Shown: positions 16,301 to 24,817, numbered from the stretch's first letter. The stretch: DNA of 64,000 bases from Sporolituus thermophilus DSM 23256 (GCF_900102435.1 NZ_FNBU01000010.1:1-64000); one strand, 5' to 3'. A program made the numbers and translations. The notes: generated by a model from the letters alone, not told the origin.

Positions 16301-16425
16301 AACCGCCTGTTCTCAGGAAACGAAGCAGGTGGCAAAGCAGCCCGGCCCGCGCGTTCAATACCAATGCCGAGGGCCGTAGAACCGGTCACCAAAGCGGCAA
16401 GTTTAATAAATTCTCTTCGCTTCAA
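13369..16425 (-). CDS. selenocysteine-containing tetrathionate-reductase-like molybdoenzyme (TtrA-like)
   Basis: I read this as one gene of ~1,018 aa with an in-frame TGA at 15658-15660 (residue ~256). The N-terminus has a Tat motif KRREFIKLAAL. A [4Fe-4S] motif follows, CMGCYSSC (~71-78) with the fourth Cys in ATLCARGN (~136). The TGA sits in GHTGT-*-GGAWRPAW, matching the H-T-x-T-C arrangement around the Mo-ligand Cys of thiosulfate/polysulfide reductases, so Sec would replace that Cys. The same frame continues for 762 residues through the molybdopterin domains to the dinucleotide-binding domain (ending near GRNGIRVRIEPAE). Length matches TtrA, about 1,000 aa. A TTG start at 16425 lies 8 nt from AGAGGAG. 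Automatic annotation would show two genes or a pseudogene. The substrate (tetrathionate, or another sulfur, arsenic or selenium oxyanion) is not proven. Confidence 0.82.
15628..15660 (-). promoter_or_regulatory. in-frame TGA (Sec codon) and SECIS-like hairpin
   Basis: The TGA occupies 15660-15658. Starting 13 nt later, GACCTGC (15644-15638) pairs perfectly with GCAGGTC (15634-15628) around the 3-nt loop GTG. The loop begins 20 nt after the TGA and its first base is G. That fits the general bacterial SECIS pattern (a short stem with a small G-containing loop some 16-37 nt after UGA). It is within the coding sequence, as in formate dehydrogenase genes. Confidence 0.75.
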
Positions 16426-16482
16426 GCTCACATCTCCTCTCACTTGAGTTTTCCGGCCGAATGTCCGGCGCGTATTTATAAT

Positions 16483-16498
16483 TGCAAGTTCCGTGCCA
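16483..16498 (-). promoter_or_regulatory. sigma-54 promoter of the reductase operon
   Basis: On the minus strand TGGCAC-GGAAC-TTGCA is a full match to the -24/-12 consensus (TGGCAC-N5-TTGCW). It lies 58 bp upstream of the reductase start. The divergently unrelated but adjacent regulator gene encodes a sigma-54 activator, which fits. Confidence 0.9.
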
Positions 16499-16548
16499 TA
16501 GACCTTTTTGCGTTCCCGTTAGCCTTGCCAAGCGCTAGATGTTTTATT

Positions 16549-16590
16549 TTTTGACAAAATAACAAAACCACTTGTCAAGTTGACAAGTGG
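16549..16590 (-). terminator. terminator of the regulator gene, possible activator site
   Basis: CCACTTGTCAA (16568-16578) and TTGACAAGTGG (16580-16590) form an 11-bp hairpin followed on the minus strand by TTTTGTTATTTT. The stop codon of the response regulator lies inside it. Being a palindrome about 75-85 bp upstream of the sigma-54 promoter, it could also serve as the enhancer site. Confidence 0.65.
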
Positions 16591-17921
16591 TCACTCTGCT
16601 CCGGCGGGGTAAGCCCGTAATATTCAATCTTTCGGTACAGAGTCCGAAGAGCTATGCCAAGGAGTTCGGCCGCTTTCGGCTTATCCCATTTTACCTGACG
16701 CAGCACCCGGTTTATATGCTCCCTTTCCACAGATTCCAATTTCAAATCCTGACACGCCGATTCCCATGGATAATAAAGATCCTCTTTTTGTATCACACTC
16801 CCTCGGGACAGCAGAACTCCCCGTTCCAAAATATTGACAAGCTCCCGAACATTTCCCGGGTAATCATACGCCATAAGATACTCCATAGCTTCCCTGCTTA
16901 ATTCCTTTGGACCGTGATAAAAACGGTTATTTAAAAAGTAAGAAACTAATAGGGGGATGTCCTCACGTCGTTCGCGCAGAGGGGGAACAGGCAGGGAAAC
17001 TACGTTCAGCCTGTAATACAAATCCTTGCGAAATTTACCTGCAGCCACCATCTCCTTTAAATCACGGTTGGTTGCCGCCACAACGCGCACCTGTACGTGC
17101 CTTACGGCTGGATCGCCAACCCGTCGAAACTCCCCTGTTTCAAGAAACCGGAGCAGCTTTACCTGCAGGGAAATATCTAGCTCAGCGATTTCATCAAGAA
17201 ACAGGGTGCCCCGATGAGCCAGTTCCACTAGCCCCTGCTTTGCCGTATGTGCTCCGGTAAATGCCCCTTTTACATGGCCGAATAACTCGCTTTCAGCCAA
17301 GTGCGCCGGCAGCGTCCCCACGTTAAGGGGAATAAAAGGCTGATCGGCACGGCGGCTCCAAAAATGCAACGCCTGTGCAACCAGTTCCTTTCCCGTTCCG
17401 CTTTCCCCTAAAACCAACACTGGTGAATCGCTGTCCGCCACCCTTTTGATCATTTCCGTCAACCAAAGCATGGAGGAGCTTTTGCCAATCAGGGGGCGAT
17501 TGCCAATATGAGTTTTCTGAGCGGCCGCAAGCCCGATGCTCTTTTTTATCAGGCGTCCCTTTTCAGCGGCTTTTTGCAGGGTCAACTCAAGCTTCGCCGG
17601 TTCCACTGGCTTGGTGAGGTAATCGTAGGCTCCCCTCTTCATTGCCTCAATAGCGGTCTCAATGTCTCCATGGCCTGTTAGCATGACTACCTCGAGTGTC
17701 GGCTGCACTTCTTTAGCTTTCGCCAGGAGGTCTAGACCGTCCAGTTCAGGCATTTTGATATCAAACAGCGCGACGTCAAAACTTTTCGCCGCCACCGCCT
17801 TAAGAGCTTCAATAGGGGAACTAAAGGCGAATACTTCATGTCCCTGGCGGCTGAGCCGTTTTTGCAGCAGCTGAATGAAGGACATTTCATCATCAGCTAT
17901 TAGAATGCGATAAGGTTCCAT
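16575..17921 (-). CDS. NtrC-family sigma-54-dependent response regulator
   Basis: A 448-aa protein in three parts: receiver domain with phospho-acceptor Asp in ALFDIKMPELDG (~53); AAA+ domain with Walker A GESGTGKE (~170) and the sigma-54-contacting GAFTGA loop (~222); and a Fis-type HTH at the end (KAAELLGIALRTLYRKIEYY). All key residues are present. It overlaps the kinase gene by 29 bp, so the two form an operon. Its target is most likely the sigma-54 promoter at 16483-16498. This differs from the TtrSR system of enterobacteria, whose regulator is a LuxR-type protein. Confidence 0.92.
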   Translation of the reverse strand: MEPYRILIADDEMSFIQLLQKRLSRQGHEVFAFSSPIEALKAVAAKSFDVALFDIKMPELDGLDLLAKAKEVQPTLEVVMLTGHGDIETAIEAMKRGAYDYLTKPVEPAKLELTLQKAAEKGRLIKKSIGLAAAQKTHIGNRPLIGKSSSMLWLTEMIKRVADSDSPVLVLGESGTGKELVAQALHFWSRRADQPFIPLNVGTLPAHLAESELFGHVKGAFTGAHTAKQGLVELAHRGTLFLDEIAELDISLQVKLLRFLETGEFRRVGDPAVRHVQVRVVAATNRDLKEMVAAGKFRKDLYYRLNVVSLPVPPLRERREDIPLLVSYFLNNRFYHGPKELSREAMEYLMAYDYPGNVRELVNILERGVLLSRGSVIQKEDLYYPWESACQDLKLESVEREHINRVLRQVKWDKPKAAELLGIALRTLYRKIEYYGLTPPEQSDHLST

Positions 17922-19767
17922 CCTCCACCTCTGTTACCGGCAGTTCAATCACCATTTTGGTTCCCTGCCCTTCCTGGCTTTCCGCATAAATATGTCCCTT
18001 AAGTTTGGAAATTATCCCGTAACATACCGATAATCCCAAGCCCGTTCCCTGGCCGAAGGGCTTTGTGGTATAGAAAGGTTCAAAAATCTGCCGGAGTTTA
18101 TCCTGCGGTATGCCGTGCCCGGTATCAGCGAAAACAAGGCGCAGAATTCTATTTTCGCCTCTATCCAGGCATTCCGCCGAAACGTTGATTTTACCACCTA
18201 AGGGCATAGCATCAAGCGCATTGGTAAGGATATTCAGAAAGACCTGCTGAAGTTGTGATGCACTTGCCCGAATTGCCGGCAAAGGCTTGACAATATCCGT
18301 TGTCATTTCAACGCCTTGTTTGCGGAAGCGATAGCGGATTAACGGCAGTACATCTGACAATAGTCGTTCGATCAGGACTGCCTCCACTCTGTCCGACTGC
18401 GGCCGGGCAAAATTCAACAGGCTTTCGGTAATGGTAGCGGCCCGAGATATCTGTTCTTTCATGTCTTGTAGGTAAAACTCAAATTCCCCTTCTTGTTCAA
18501 GCCGGGCCGCTCCCTCCAAACGAAGCCGTTCCAGCAGATCCGTCACATAAAAAGATAGAGTGTTTACTGGGTTATTGATTTCATGGGCGACTCCGGCGGC
18601 AAGCAACCCAATAGCGGCCATTTTCTCCGTCTGATACATAGAAACCTCCAGTTCTCTACGGCGGCGCAGTTCAGACGTCATGGCGTTAAATGCCTCAACA
18701 ACCTGACCCAGCTCATCATTCCCCTGGCTTGGGATGCGATAGTCCAAATCTCCGCTAGACACGCGGCTGACCCCTTCAGACAAGGCATTCAGCGACCTGG
18801 TAAAAATAAAAGCAAAAAATACGCTGATGGCAACGGCTGCAATCATTACAGCAACCATCGCAGCGGCCAGCTTAAAGATAAGATCCCACAGCGGGCCATA
18901 GACCGTGGCTGTAGGCTGCTCAATAATAACGCCCCAGTCGGTTCCCCGCACTCTGGTATATACGCCGAGCACTTCCTGTCCGGTATATGAAACATACCGC
19001 ATCGGAGTTGGAACAGCCCCTTCCCCCCGGCCTTTTAGCAGTTCCTGGACGGCAAGGCTGTCCATGACAGATTGGCCGCGAACCACTTGGCCAAAGTCTT
19101 CGTGCCCAATCAAGAAGCCCTTTTCATCGACAAGAAAAATATACCCTCCGCCGCCAATCGGCATTGAAGCAATTCGTTCCATTACGCTCCGCAAGGATAC
19201 CTGCGCGATAAGTCCGCCCAAACTCCCTTTTTCCGATTGACCAAATATAGGAACAGCCATGGTAAAAACTACGTTGTTATCCTTTTCCAGTCTTGCTGCC
19301 CCAACGTAGGATTTTCCCTGGAGCGACTCATAGACACCCGGTTTGAGTGCAACCTGGCGCAAGTCATTAGGGCCGACAGCATACCTGCGGGAAACCTTGG
19401 TTAGCTCTTGTCCTTCTTTGTTAACTACTGCCAACTCTTCAATATAGGGGTAACGGTTTATGATCGTATAAAGAAGCCTCTCCTTTACAGCTTTTTCGTC
19501 AGTAAGCAGGCGATTCGATTCAGCCATCGCCATAGTCTCAAGCGACGTGCGAAGCGTACTGACGAGTTCAGCTGTATCATTAGCTACTCTCATGGCAACC
19601 ATGGAATGGTTTTTATTGATAGAGCTTTCGAGATCGCTCCTGGCCGTCTTCATGCTGTAAAGACCCAGTAGCAGGATCGGCAGTATCGACATAGTGATAC
19701 CAAAGGCGAGCAGCCGGAACTTTATACTAACGAACCACTTGCCGCTAAAAACGAATGGTTCTTTCAT
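17893..19767 (-). CDS. sensor histidine kinase with periplasmic Cache domain
   Basis: A 624-aa kinase. TM1 at ~15-35, a ~270-aa extracytoplasmic double-Cache-like domain (GGYIFLVDEKGFLIGHEDF), TM2 at ~300-325, HAMP (~325-378), then HisKA with the phospho-His in AAGVAHEINNPVNTLS, N-box NILTNALDAM, DTGHGI and GTGLGLSV. The sensor part faces outside, so it detects a small molecule in the periplasm or through the binding protein encoded just upstream. It lies between that gene and the response regulator, with a 29-bp overlap to the latter. The ribosome binding site is weak. Confidence 0.9.
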   Translation of the reverse strand: MKEPFVFSGKWFVSIKFRLLAFGITMSILPILLLGLYSMKTARSDLESSINKNHSMVAMRVANDTAELVSTLRTSLETMAMAESNRLLTDEKAVKERLLYTIINRYPYIEELAVVNKEGQELTKVSRRYAVGPNDLRQVALKPGVYESLQGKSYVGAARLEKDNNVVFTMAVPIFGQSEKGSLGGLIAQVSLRSVMERIASMPIGGGGYIFLVDEKGFLIGHEDFGQVVRGQSVMDSLAVQELLKGRGEGAVPTPMRYVSYTGQEVLGVYTRVRGTDWGVIIEQPTATVYGPLWDLIFKLAAAMVAVMIAAVAISVFFAFIFTRSLNALSEGVSRVSSGDLDYRIPSQGNDELGQVVEAFNAMTSELRRRRELEVSMYQTEKMAAIGLLAAGVAHEINNPVNTLSFYVTDLLERLRLEGAARLEQEGEFEFYLQDMKEQISRAATITESLLNFARPQSDRVEAVLIERLLSDVLPLIRYRFRKQGVEMTTDIVKPLPAIRASASQLQQVFLNILTNALDAMPLGGKINVSAECLDRGENRILRLVFADTGHGIPQDKLRQIFEPFYTTKPFGQGTGLGLSVCYGIISKLKGHIYAESQEGQGTKMVIELPVTEVEDGTLSHSNS

Positions 19768-19786
19768 ACTATTACTTCGCCGCCGT

Positions 19787-20773
19787 TCATTCGATATACT
19801 TAGTCACAAAGGGAAGAGTGGAATGGTTTATCTGAATGCCAAGTTTCTTTGCCGTTCGGGTGTTTAAATGAAACTCGAGGCGAGCGGGAGATTCCACCGG
19901 AATATTGGCTGGCTCCTGATTTCGCAAAATATTGCTCACTATCCGGGCCGCCTGCCGGCCTTCCTCTTTGTAAGGCAGCCCGTATGAAGCCAGCAGCCCT
20001 TTCTGAGTCTGTTGCTCGCTTACGCCCATAACCGGAATTTTCTCAGCTATGCTCCAGTCCGCCAGGCACTCGGACATAGCCTCAAAAAGCAGGCTGCACA
20101 TTAGGAGAACGCCGTCAGTCCACCCCTTCTCCTTTTCCAGCGCCGCCATTACTTCCTGGGAAGTGGTAACTGAAATAAGTTTCATGGTTACATTAAATTT
20201 TTCCGCCGCTTCATACAAGTACGCGGCGCTCGGGCCAATTGGCGTGGAGTGCGGGTTGTAAAGAACAAGGACCTGCCTAATTTCCGGGACAAGCCGTTTC
20301 AAGTATTCAAGCCGTTTGCCTGATAGCTGTACATAATGGCTGTCTACGCCGGTTACATTGCAGCCTGGATTGACGGTATCTTTGACAATCCCCATCTCGA
20401 CTGAGCAGCCCACCCCGACAAATACTACGGGTACCTGTACTGCCTCTGTTGCTTCCTTCGCAGCGAAAGTTTCAAACGTTCCGGTGGTCACAATTACGTC
20501 GACTTTGTCGGTAACCAGCTCCTTTGCCAGCTTAGGTAGCAGGGAAACATTATTTCCCGCATTTTTTACGATGATTGACACATCCTTCCCTTCCACAAAA
20601 CCGTAATGAGGAAGGCCAACCCGCAATCCTTCCAACTTGGGGAGCCGCAAATCGCTGGCGACAAGTACGCCAATCTTTTTAGGTTGGTTTGCCGACGCCC
20701 CTTGTCCTGCAAAATAAAAAACCATCATGATTATAACGGTTGCAGCCAACCCAAACCATGCGAAAATTCTCAT
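19787..20773 (-). CDS. periplasmic substrate-binding protein (ABC_sub_bind family), probable co-sensor
   Basis: A 328-aa protein with an N-terminal membrane/signal segment (FGLAATVIIMMVFYFAGQGA) and a type I periplasmic-binding fold of the ABC_sub_bind (COG2984) family: KKIGVLVASDLRLPKLEGLR, then VDVIVTTGTFETFAAKEATE, then EKIPVMGVSEQQTQKGLLAS. No permease or ATPase gene is nearby. It lies 19 bp upstream of the Cache kinase, so it most likely delivers a ligand to the sensor, as TorT does for TorS. A GAGGTTTATGTT sequence supports the start. The ligand is unknown; a sulfur compound is a guess from context. Confidence 0.8.
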   Translation of the reverse strand: MRIFAWFGLAATVIIMMVFYFAGQGASANQPKKIGVLVASDLRLPKLEGLRVGLPHYGFVEGKDVSIIVKNAGNNVSLLPKLAKELVTDKVDVIVTTGTFETFAAKEATEAVQVPVVFVGVGCSVEMGIVKDTVNPGCNVTGVDSHYVQLSGKRLEYLKRLVPEIRQVLVLYNPHSTPIGPSAAYLYEAAEKFNVTMKLISVTTSQEVMAALEKEKGWTDGVLLMCSLLFEAMSECLADWSIAEKIPVMGVSEQQTQKGLLASYGLPYKEEGRQAARIVSNILRNQEPANIPVESPARLEFHLNTRTAKKLGIQINHSTLPFVTKYIE

Positions 20774-20912
20774 AACATAAACCTCATCAATTGAACAATT
20801 TGTTTAAATCATGTATACAACCTTTTAGCCAACAGTCCTTCCGTAAAAACTGAAAATTTACTGAAAATTTAATGAAGACTACAAGCCTCATGAGGTAAAA
20901 TTTCCCTGGCAC

Positions 20913-20942
20913 AAAAAAACGGCGGACTATCCGCCGTTTTCT
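20913..20942. terminator. bidirectional terminator
   Basis: AAACGGCGGA and TCCGCCGTTTT pair around CTA, with A and T runs on either side. It lies directly downstream of hydE. Confidence 0.9.
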
Positions 20943-20943
20943 A

Positions 20944-21978
20944 TTACCCTATCTTCTTTTTCTGTCGGTAACCGTACCCGGCTGAAACTTTGCGCCCGAT
21001 CCCGTTAATCTTACCGGTAATACAAGACCGGCAGCGCGCGGGAGTGTCGTTGATGCAGATCTTGCCGGGATAAATGGCATATAATTGGCGATACTCCCCT
21101 TCGGTAACGTTGGGCATAACGACATTGGCGCCGCTTCTAAGAGCAATAATCCGCCCATTCGGGTCCAGCGATTCCATAGCCGTAGTAGCCGGTATGTTGA
21201 TGTCCGGCATTAGGAGCCGGGTAATCGCCATAACTTTTAGGCTGAGCGTAAACGTGCCGCCTTTTTCGCCATGGAGGGGAGTGTCCGGATTGGGGATGAA
21301 CGGCCCGACGCCAATCATGTCGGCATCGATCTCTTTAAAAAAGAGAATATCGTCAGCAAGCGATTCAAGGCTTTGCCCGGGCAGTCCTACCAGACAGCCT
21401 GTACCAACCTCGTAGCCAAGTTCTTTTAAATCACGCAAGCACCGCATTCTGTTTTCAAAACTCATCCCCGGGTCCAACGCCTCATAGAGAGCTTTGTCAG
21501 TCGTCTCAATCCGCAGCAGATACCGATCGGCTCCCGCCTCCTTGTAAGCCGCGTATTCTTCCCGGGTCTTTTCGCCGATACTAAGCGTCAGGGCCATGTC
21601 CAAGGCCTTGATTTCGCGGATAATATGCTGCATCGTTGGTACATCAAACGAACTGTCTTCGCCGGATTGCAGTACTATCGTTTTGTAGCCGTAAGACTTG
21701 GCTTTGCGGGCAAAATCAATAATCTGCTCGACTGTCAGCCGGTATCTTTTTAGCCTATGATTGTCGCGTCTCAGCCCACAGTACAAGCAATTTTGCTTAC
21801 ATATATTGGAAAATTCAATTAAGCCCCGCAGATGGACTTCATCGCCCACAAACCTCTTGCGCACCCGGTCGGCCGCCGCAAACAGCTCCTGATTATACTC
21901 ATCGGTCGCCAAGAGTTTAACGATTTCGTCCTTGGATAAATCGTGATTCTGTTCCGCTTTCGCTATAATATTCAGCAA
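20944..21978 (-). CDS. hydE: [FeFe]-hydrogenase maturase HydE
   Basis: A 344-aa radical SAM enzyme. The cluster motif is in FSNICKQNCLYCGLRRDN (CxxxCxxC, ~residues 58-75), and the following KRYRLTVEQIIDFARKAK is typical of HydE. Later landmarks are VGTGCLVGLPGQS and GVGPFIPNPDTPLHGE, and a C-terminal extra cysteine group CINDTPARCRSC. HydE helps make the non-protein ligands of the H-cluster. HydF, HydG and the hydrogenase are not in the window. The start appears to be a TTG, 10 nt after GGAGG. An 81-bp piece of this gene is copied at 10924-11004. Confidence 0.92.
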   Translation of the reverse strand: MLNIIAKAEQNHDLSKDEIVKLLATDEYNQELFAAADRVRKRFVGDEVHLRGLIEFSNICKQNCLYCGLRRDNHRLKRYRLTVEQIIDFARKAKSYGYKTIVLQSGEDSSFDVPTMQHIIREIKALDMALTLSIGEKTREEYAAYKEAGADRYLLRIETTDKALYEALDPGMSFENRMRCLRDLKELGYEVGTGCLVGLPGQSLESLADDILFFKEIDADMIGVGPFIPNPDTPLHGEKGGTFTLSLKVMAITRLLMPDINIPATTAMESLDPNGRIIALRSGANVVMPNVTEGEYRQLYAIYPGKICINDTPARCRSCITGKINGIGRKVSAGYGYRQKKKIG

Positions 21979-22112
21979 ACTCCCTCGCCCTCCGGCTCCA
22001 GTTTTGAAAGAGAAAAAATTTCTTTTAATATCAATTTTATTATAATCGGTGATCCGGCTTATGACCAGATGCCGTCTCTATATTCATAAACAAATAATAG
22101 CAGCCATCCCAC

Positions 22113-23489
22113 CTACAGCCAGCGCAACCCCTTGGGATAATGGTTTTTCAGGCAATCCGCGCTCTGCTTGCCCCACCCGAGGGGATAACCGTCGACAGTC
22201 ACGAGCGTCCACCCTTTTTCGCCCTGGCGAGGCAGCGCTTCGCCCCGCAGATAGCGCCGAACCGCATCGCTATCGGCGGAAAAGTCGGCCGTGAGGCGGA
22301 CATCCTTGGCGGTAAGAGCAACAGCAAGGGCATGCGCCGGTTCAAACCGGTTTTTCGCCAGCACGCCCAAATGCCAGCCGGGCCGAAGAACCCTAAGCCC
22401 AGCGAGCGGCGGCGTGCCCGGTGGCAGCAGATAAAGATGATCGCCAAACAGCCGCAGATCGCCTTCCGGCACGGTGGTCAGGAATTCCCGGCAAAAAGCA
22501 AGATAGTCTTTTAAGCGCGAGTCGGCGCGGCGTTTGTCGTCTTGGCGGACAGGCCGGACACCGGCCGCTTCACTTTCCCCCCGTTTGCGCAGCAGGGCAA
22601 TGAAATGGCCTTCGCCCCGGAGCTTGTGCGGCCACAGGCGCACAGCACCGGCAAGGTCGGCGTGGCCGCCGCCCCAGGCCGGCACGGCAGGAGCAAAGCC
22701 ATGGTCATGCGGCAGCGGCACTACCGCCAAATCCCGGTAGGTAGCCAGCAGCCAGGCGATAATTTCTTCGTTTTCCTCCGGGGCAAACGTGCAGGTAGAA
22801 TAGAGCAGCCAACCGCCATCCTTCAGCATTTTCACCGCGTTTGCTAAAATCTCTCGCTGCCGGGCGGCGCACTGGCGTGGCGCATCGGCCGTCCACTCCT
22901 GGCAGGCATCCGCATTCTTGCGGAACATGCCTTCACCCGAGCAGGGCGCATCCACCAAAATCCGGTCAAAAAAGGCGGGGAACCGCTCGGCCAGCCGTAG
23001 TGGCGTTTCGTTCGTCACGATACAGTTTTTTATGCCAAGCCGTTCGATGTTTTCGGACAGAATTTTGGCCCGGGCCGGATGGACTTCATTAGCAATAAGC
23101 AGGCCCTGCCCCTGCATGAGGGCCGCCAGGTGCGTCGCCTTGCCGCCCGGCGCGGCCGCCAAATCCAAGACAACTTCTCCCGGCTGCGGCGCCAGGAGCG
23201 GTGCCGCAGCCATGGCGCTCGGCTCCTGAATATAATATAAACCGGCAGCATGGTAAGGGTGTTTGCCCGGCCGCTCCTCTTCGGCGCAGTAAAACCCGTC
23301 GGCCGTCCAGGGCACGGGCGTCAGGGCAAACGGCGCCAGGCTAACCAGTTCGGCCGGCGTAATTTTCAGGGTGTTTACCCTCAGGCCATAAGTGCGAGGC
23401 TCTTCGTAGCTTTGGTAAAAAGCGGCGAACTCATCTGCCAGCAAGGCCTGCATCCGCTGGCAAAAGGCCGCAGGTAGATCGTGTTCCAT
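22113..23489 (-). CDS. RsmF-type 16S/23S rRNA (cytosine-5) methyltransferase
   Basis: A 458-aa NOL1/NOP2/Sun-family methyltransferase. The SAM-binding motif is VVLDLAAAPGGKATHLA (~108-124). The catalytic cysteines lie in DAPCSGEGMF (~184) and STCTFAPEENEE (~235). A C-terminal PUA-like RNA-binding region (WTLVTVDGYPLGWGKQSADC) is as in RsmF/YebU-like proteins of Firmicutes. It methylates cytosines in rRNA; the exact position is not deducible. AAGGAGG precedes the start. The gene is single, GC-richer than the mobile region. Confidence 0.88.
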   Translation of the reverse strand: MEHDLPAAFCQRMQALLADEFAAFYQSYEEPRTYGLRVNTLKITPAELVSLAPFALTPVPWTADGFYCAEEERPGKHPYHAAGLYYIQEPSAMAAAPLLAPQPGEVVLDLAAAPGGKATHLAALMQGQGLLIANEVHPARAKILSENIERLGIKNCIVTNETPLRLAERFPAFFDRILVDAPCSGEGMFRKNADACQEWTADAPRQCAARQREILANAVKMLKDGGWLLYSTCTFAPEENEEIIAWLLATYRDLAVVPLPHDHGFAPAVPAWGGGHADLAGAVRLWPHKLRGEGHFIALLRKRGESEAAGVRPVRQDDKRRADSRLKDYLAFCREFLTTVPEGDLRLFGDHLYLLPPGTPPLAGLRVLRPGWHLGVLAKNRFEPAHALAVALTAKDVRLTADFSADSDAVRRYLRGEALPRQGEKGWTLVTVDGYPLGWGKQSADCLKNHYPKGLRWL

Positions 23490-23576
23490 AGAACCTCCTT
23501 AGCGTCAGGCGGACTATCTAAAGGGATTATAGCCGCTGAGGCTGACTTGCGCAAGCACCACCAATACGCGTGCCAT

Positions 23577-23614
23577 ATGAAAAAACGGCGGGGGCTACTG
23601 CACCCAGCCGTTTA
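23577..23614 (-). terminator. rho-independent terminator
   Basis: On the minus strand AAACGGC...GCCGTTTTTTC forms a hairpin overlapping the end of the gene at 23595. Confidence 0.7.
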
Positions 23615-23810
23615 AGAGATAGTGCCACTTGCGGGCGATGCGCACATGACGTTTGAGGTCTTCGGCCAGCCGGCGCTGCTGGTTGCGGCTGAGCCCGGCC
23701 CAGGCGTAATAGCCGGTGTAGCGGGCCACTACTTCCGCCACGTCGCCGTCGGTATATCCCAGGCGTTTGAGATGGGCGATGTCCAGGGCAATGCGCTCTT
23801 GATAGTCCAT
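23595..23810 (-). CDS. small hypothetical protein
   Basis: A 71-aa protein, MDYQERIALDIAHLKRLGYT..., ending HVRIARKWHYLLNGWVQ. It is helical and basic near the end, possibly a small HTH-like fold (YTDGDVAEVVARYTGYYAW). The family is not recognised. The ATG at 23810 lies 7 nt behind AAGGA; an in-frame codon 39 bp upstream has no such site. It is monocistronic, with a terminator overlapping its stop. Confidence 0.6.
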   Translation of the reverse strand: MDYQERIALDIAHLKRLGYTDGDVAEVVARYTGYYAWAGLSRNQQRRLAEDLKRHVRIARKWHYLLNGWVQ

Positions 23811-23942
23811 ACCATCATCCTTTGCGGCGTTTGTTACGGTTAGTGTCACCGAAAACTGCCGCCCGCTCTCGCCGCCCGTTCAGGTACTTTTTGGCAACAA
23901 AAACCGCAGCGCCCGCATACACTATAATAAGGCGGTGAGAGG

Positions 23943-24155
23943 ATGGTTGTGTTTATTGATGAGATTGGCCAGCTCATTGAAAAGACCCGCAAAGCCCATG
24001 AAACAGGCGCCATTCAGGGCATCATTGTTATTACCGTAGACTATGACGGTACGCTGCATGCGGTATGCAGCGATAACCTGTCATACCTGGAACGGATTGG
24101 CCTTCTGGAAGTAGCCAAACAAGCCGTTCACGCCGAATCGCTGATAATGGAGTAG
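23943..24155 (+). CDS. small hypothetical protein
   Basis: A 70-aa plus-strand protein, MVVFIDEIGQLIEKTRKAHE, then GAIQGIIVITVDYDGTLHAV and a helix ending HAESLIME. The alternating pattern suggests a helix-strand-strand-helix fold. No known family is recognised. GGTGAGAGG directly precedes the ATG. It is followed by a terminator (CCGCCC/GGGCGG, 24156-24178) shared with the convergent phosphoribosyltransferase gene. Confidence 0.6.
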   Translation: MVVFIDEIGQLIEKTRKAHETGAIQGIIVITVDYDGTLHAVCSDNLSYLERIGLLEVAKQAVHAESLIME

Positions 24156-24178
24156 CCGCCCCAAAAGGGCGGTTATTT
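24155..24178. terminator. terminator between convergent genes
   Basis: CCGCCC-CAAAA-GGGCGG is followed by TTATTTA on the plus strand. It overlaps the stop of the minus-strand gene. Confidence 0.7.
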
Positions 24179-24802
24179 ACTAGCAGCAAGCAGGGCCATC
24201 ACTTCGGCGTCTGTCGTCTGAGCAAAGTCCTCGTAATACATACCGACCGCCATAAAATCTTCAGGCTGCAGCGGACAGATAAAATCATCGACCAGTTCGC
24301 CCAGCTCGCAGACAATGTCAGGCGGCGCAACCGGCACGGCAATGACGAGCCGCACCGGCCCAAGCGACTTCAGCCACCGAATAGCGGCGCGAATGGTATA
24401 ACCGGTAGCGATGCCGTCATCGACGATGACGGCGGTTCGGCCGGATACGGCCGGCGGCGCGGCTGTGCCGGTATAGGTTTTTAGGCGGCGCTCGATCTCG
24501 GCATGGGCTCGCTCTGTCGCGTGCTTTATATATGCCTGATCTATCCCGTGAGCGGCAATCAGTGCGTTATCAAGCACGGCGGCGCCATCCGGCATCACCG
24601 CGCCAATAGCCACTTCGTCGTTGTGCGGATGGCCGATTTTGCGCGTCACCAGGACTTGGATGGGGACATGCAGCCGCCTGGCGATCGGCGCCGCAACGGC
24701 TACGCCGCCCCGGGGGATGGCCAGTAGGGTAGGATGTACCAAAGATAGTTTTTCCAGCCGGTCAGCCAACGCTTCCCCGGCCGCCTTACGGTCACGGTAC
24801 AT
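24173..24802 (-). CDS. phosphoribosyltransferase-family protein
   Basis: A 209-aa PRTase-fold protein of the kind often annotated only as phosphoribosyltransferase (COG1926). The PRPP-binding signature is AVIVDDGIATGYTIRAAI (~124-141, acidic pair then GxATG). PRGGVAVAAPIARRLHVPI (~30-48) and VTRKIGHPHNDEVAIGAV (~52-69) match the family. It may act on a free base or have a regulatory role; the substrate is not known. GAGAGGTGATAGC precedes the start. It follows the membrane-anchored unknown gene by 15 bp. Confidence 0.85.
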   Translation of the reverse strand: MYRDRKAAGEALADRLEKLSLVHPTLLAIPRGGVAVAAPIARRLHVPIQVLVTRKIGHPHNDEVAIGAVMPDGAAVLDNALIAAHGIDQAYIKHATERAHAEIERRLKTYTGTAAPPAVSGRTAVIVDDGIATGYTIRAAIRWLKSLGPVRLVIAVPVAPPDIVCELGELVDDFICPLQPEDFMAVGMYYEDFAQTTDAEVMALLAASK

Positions 24803-24817
24803 GCTATCACCTCTCGC

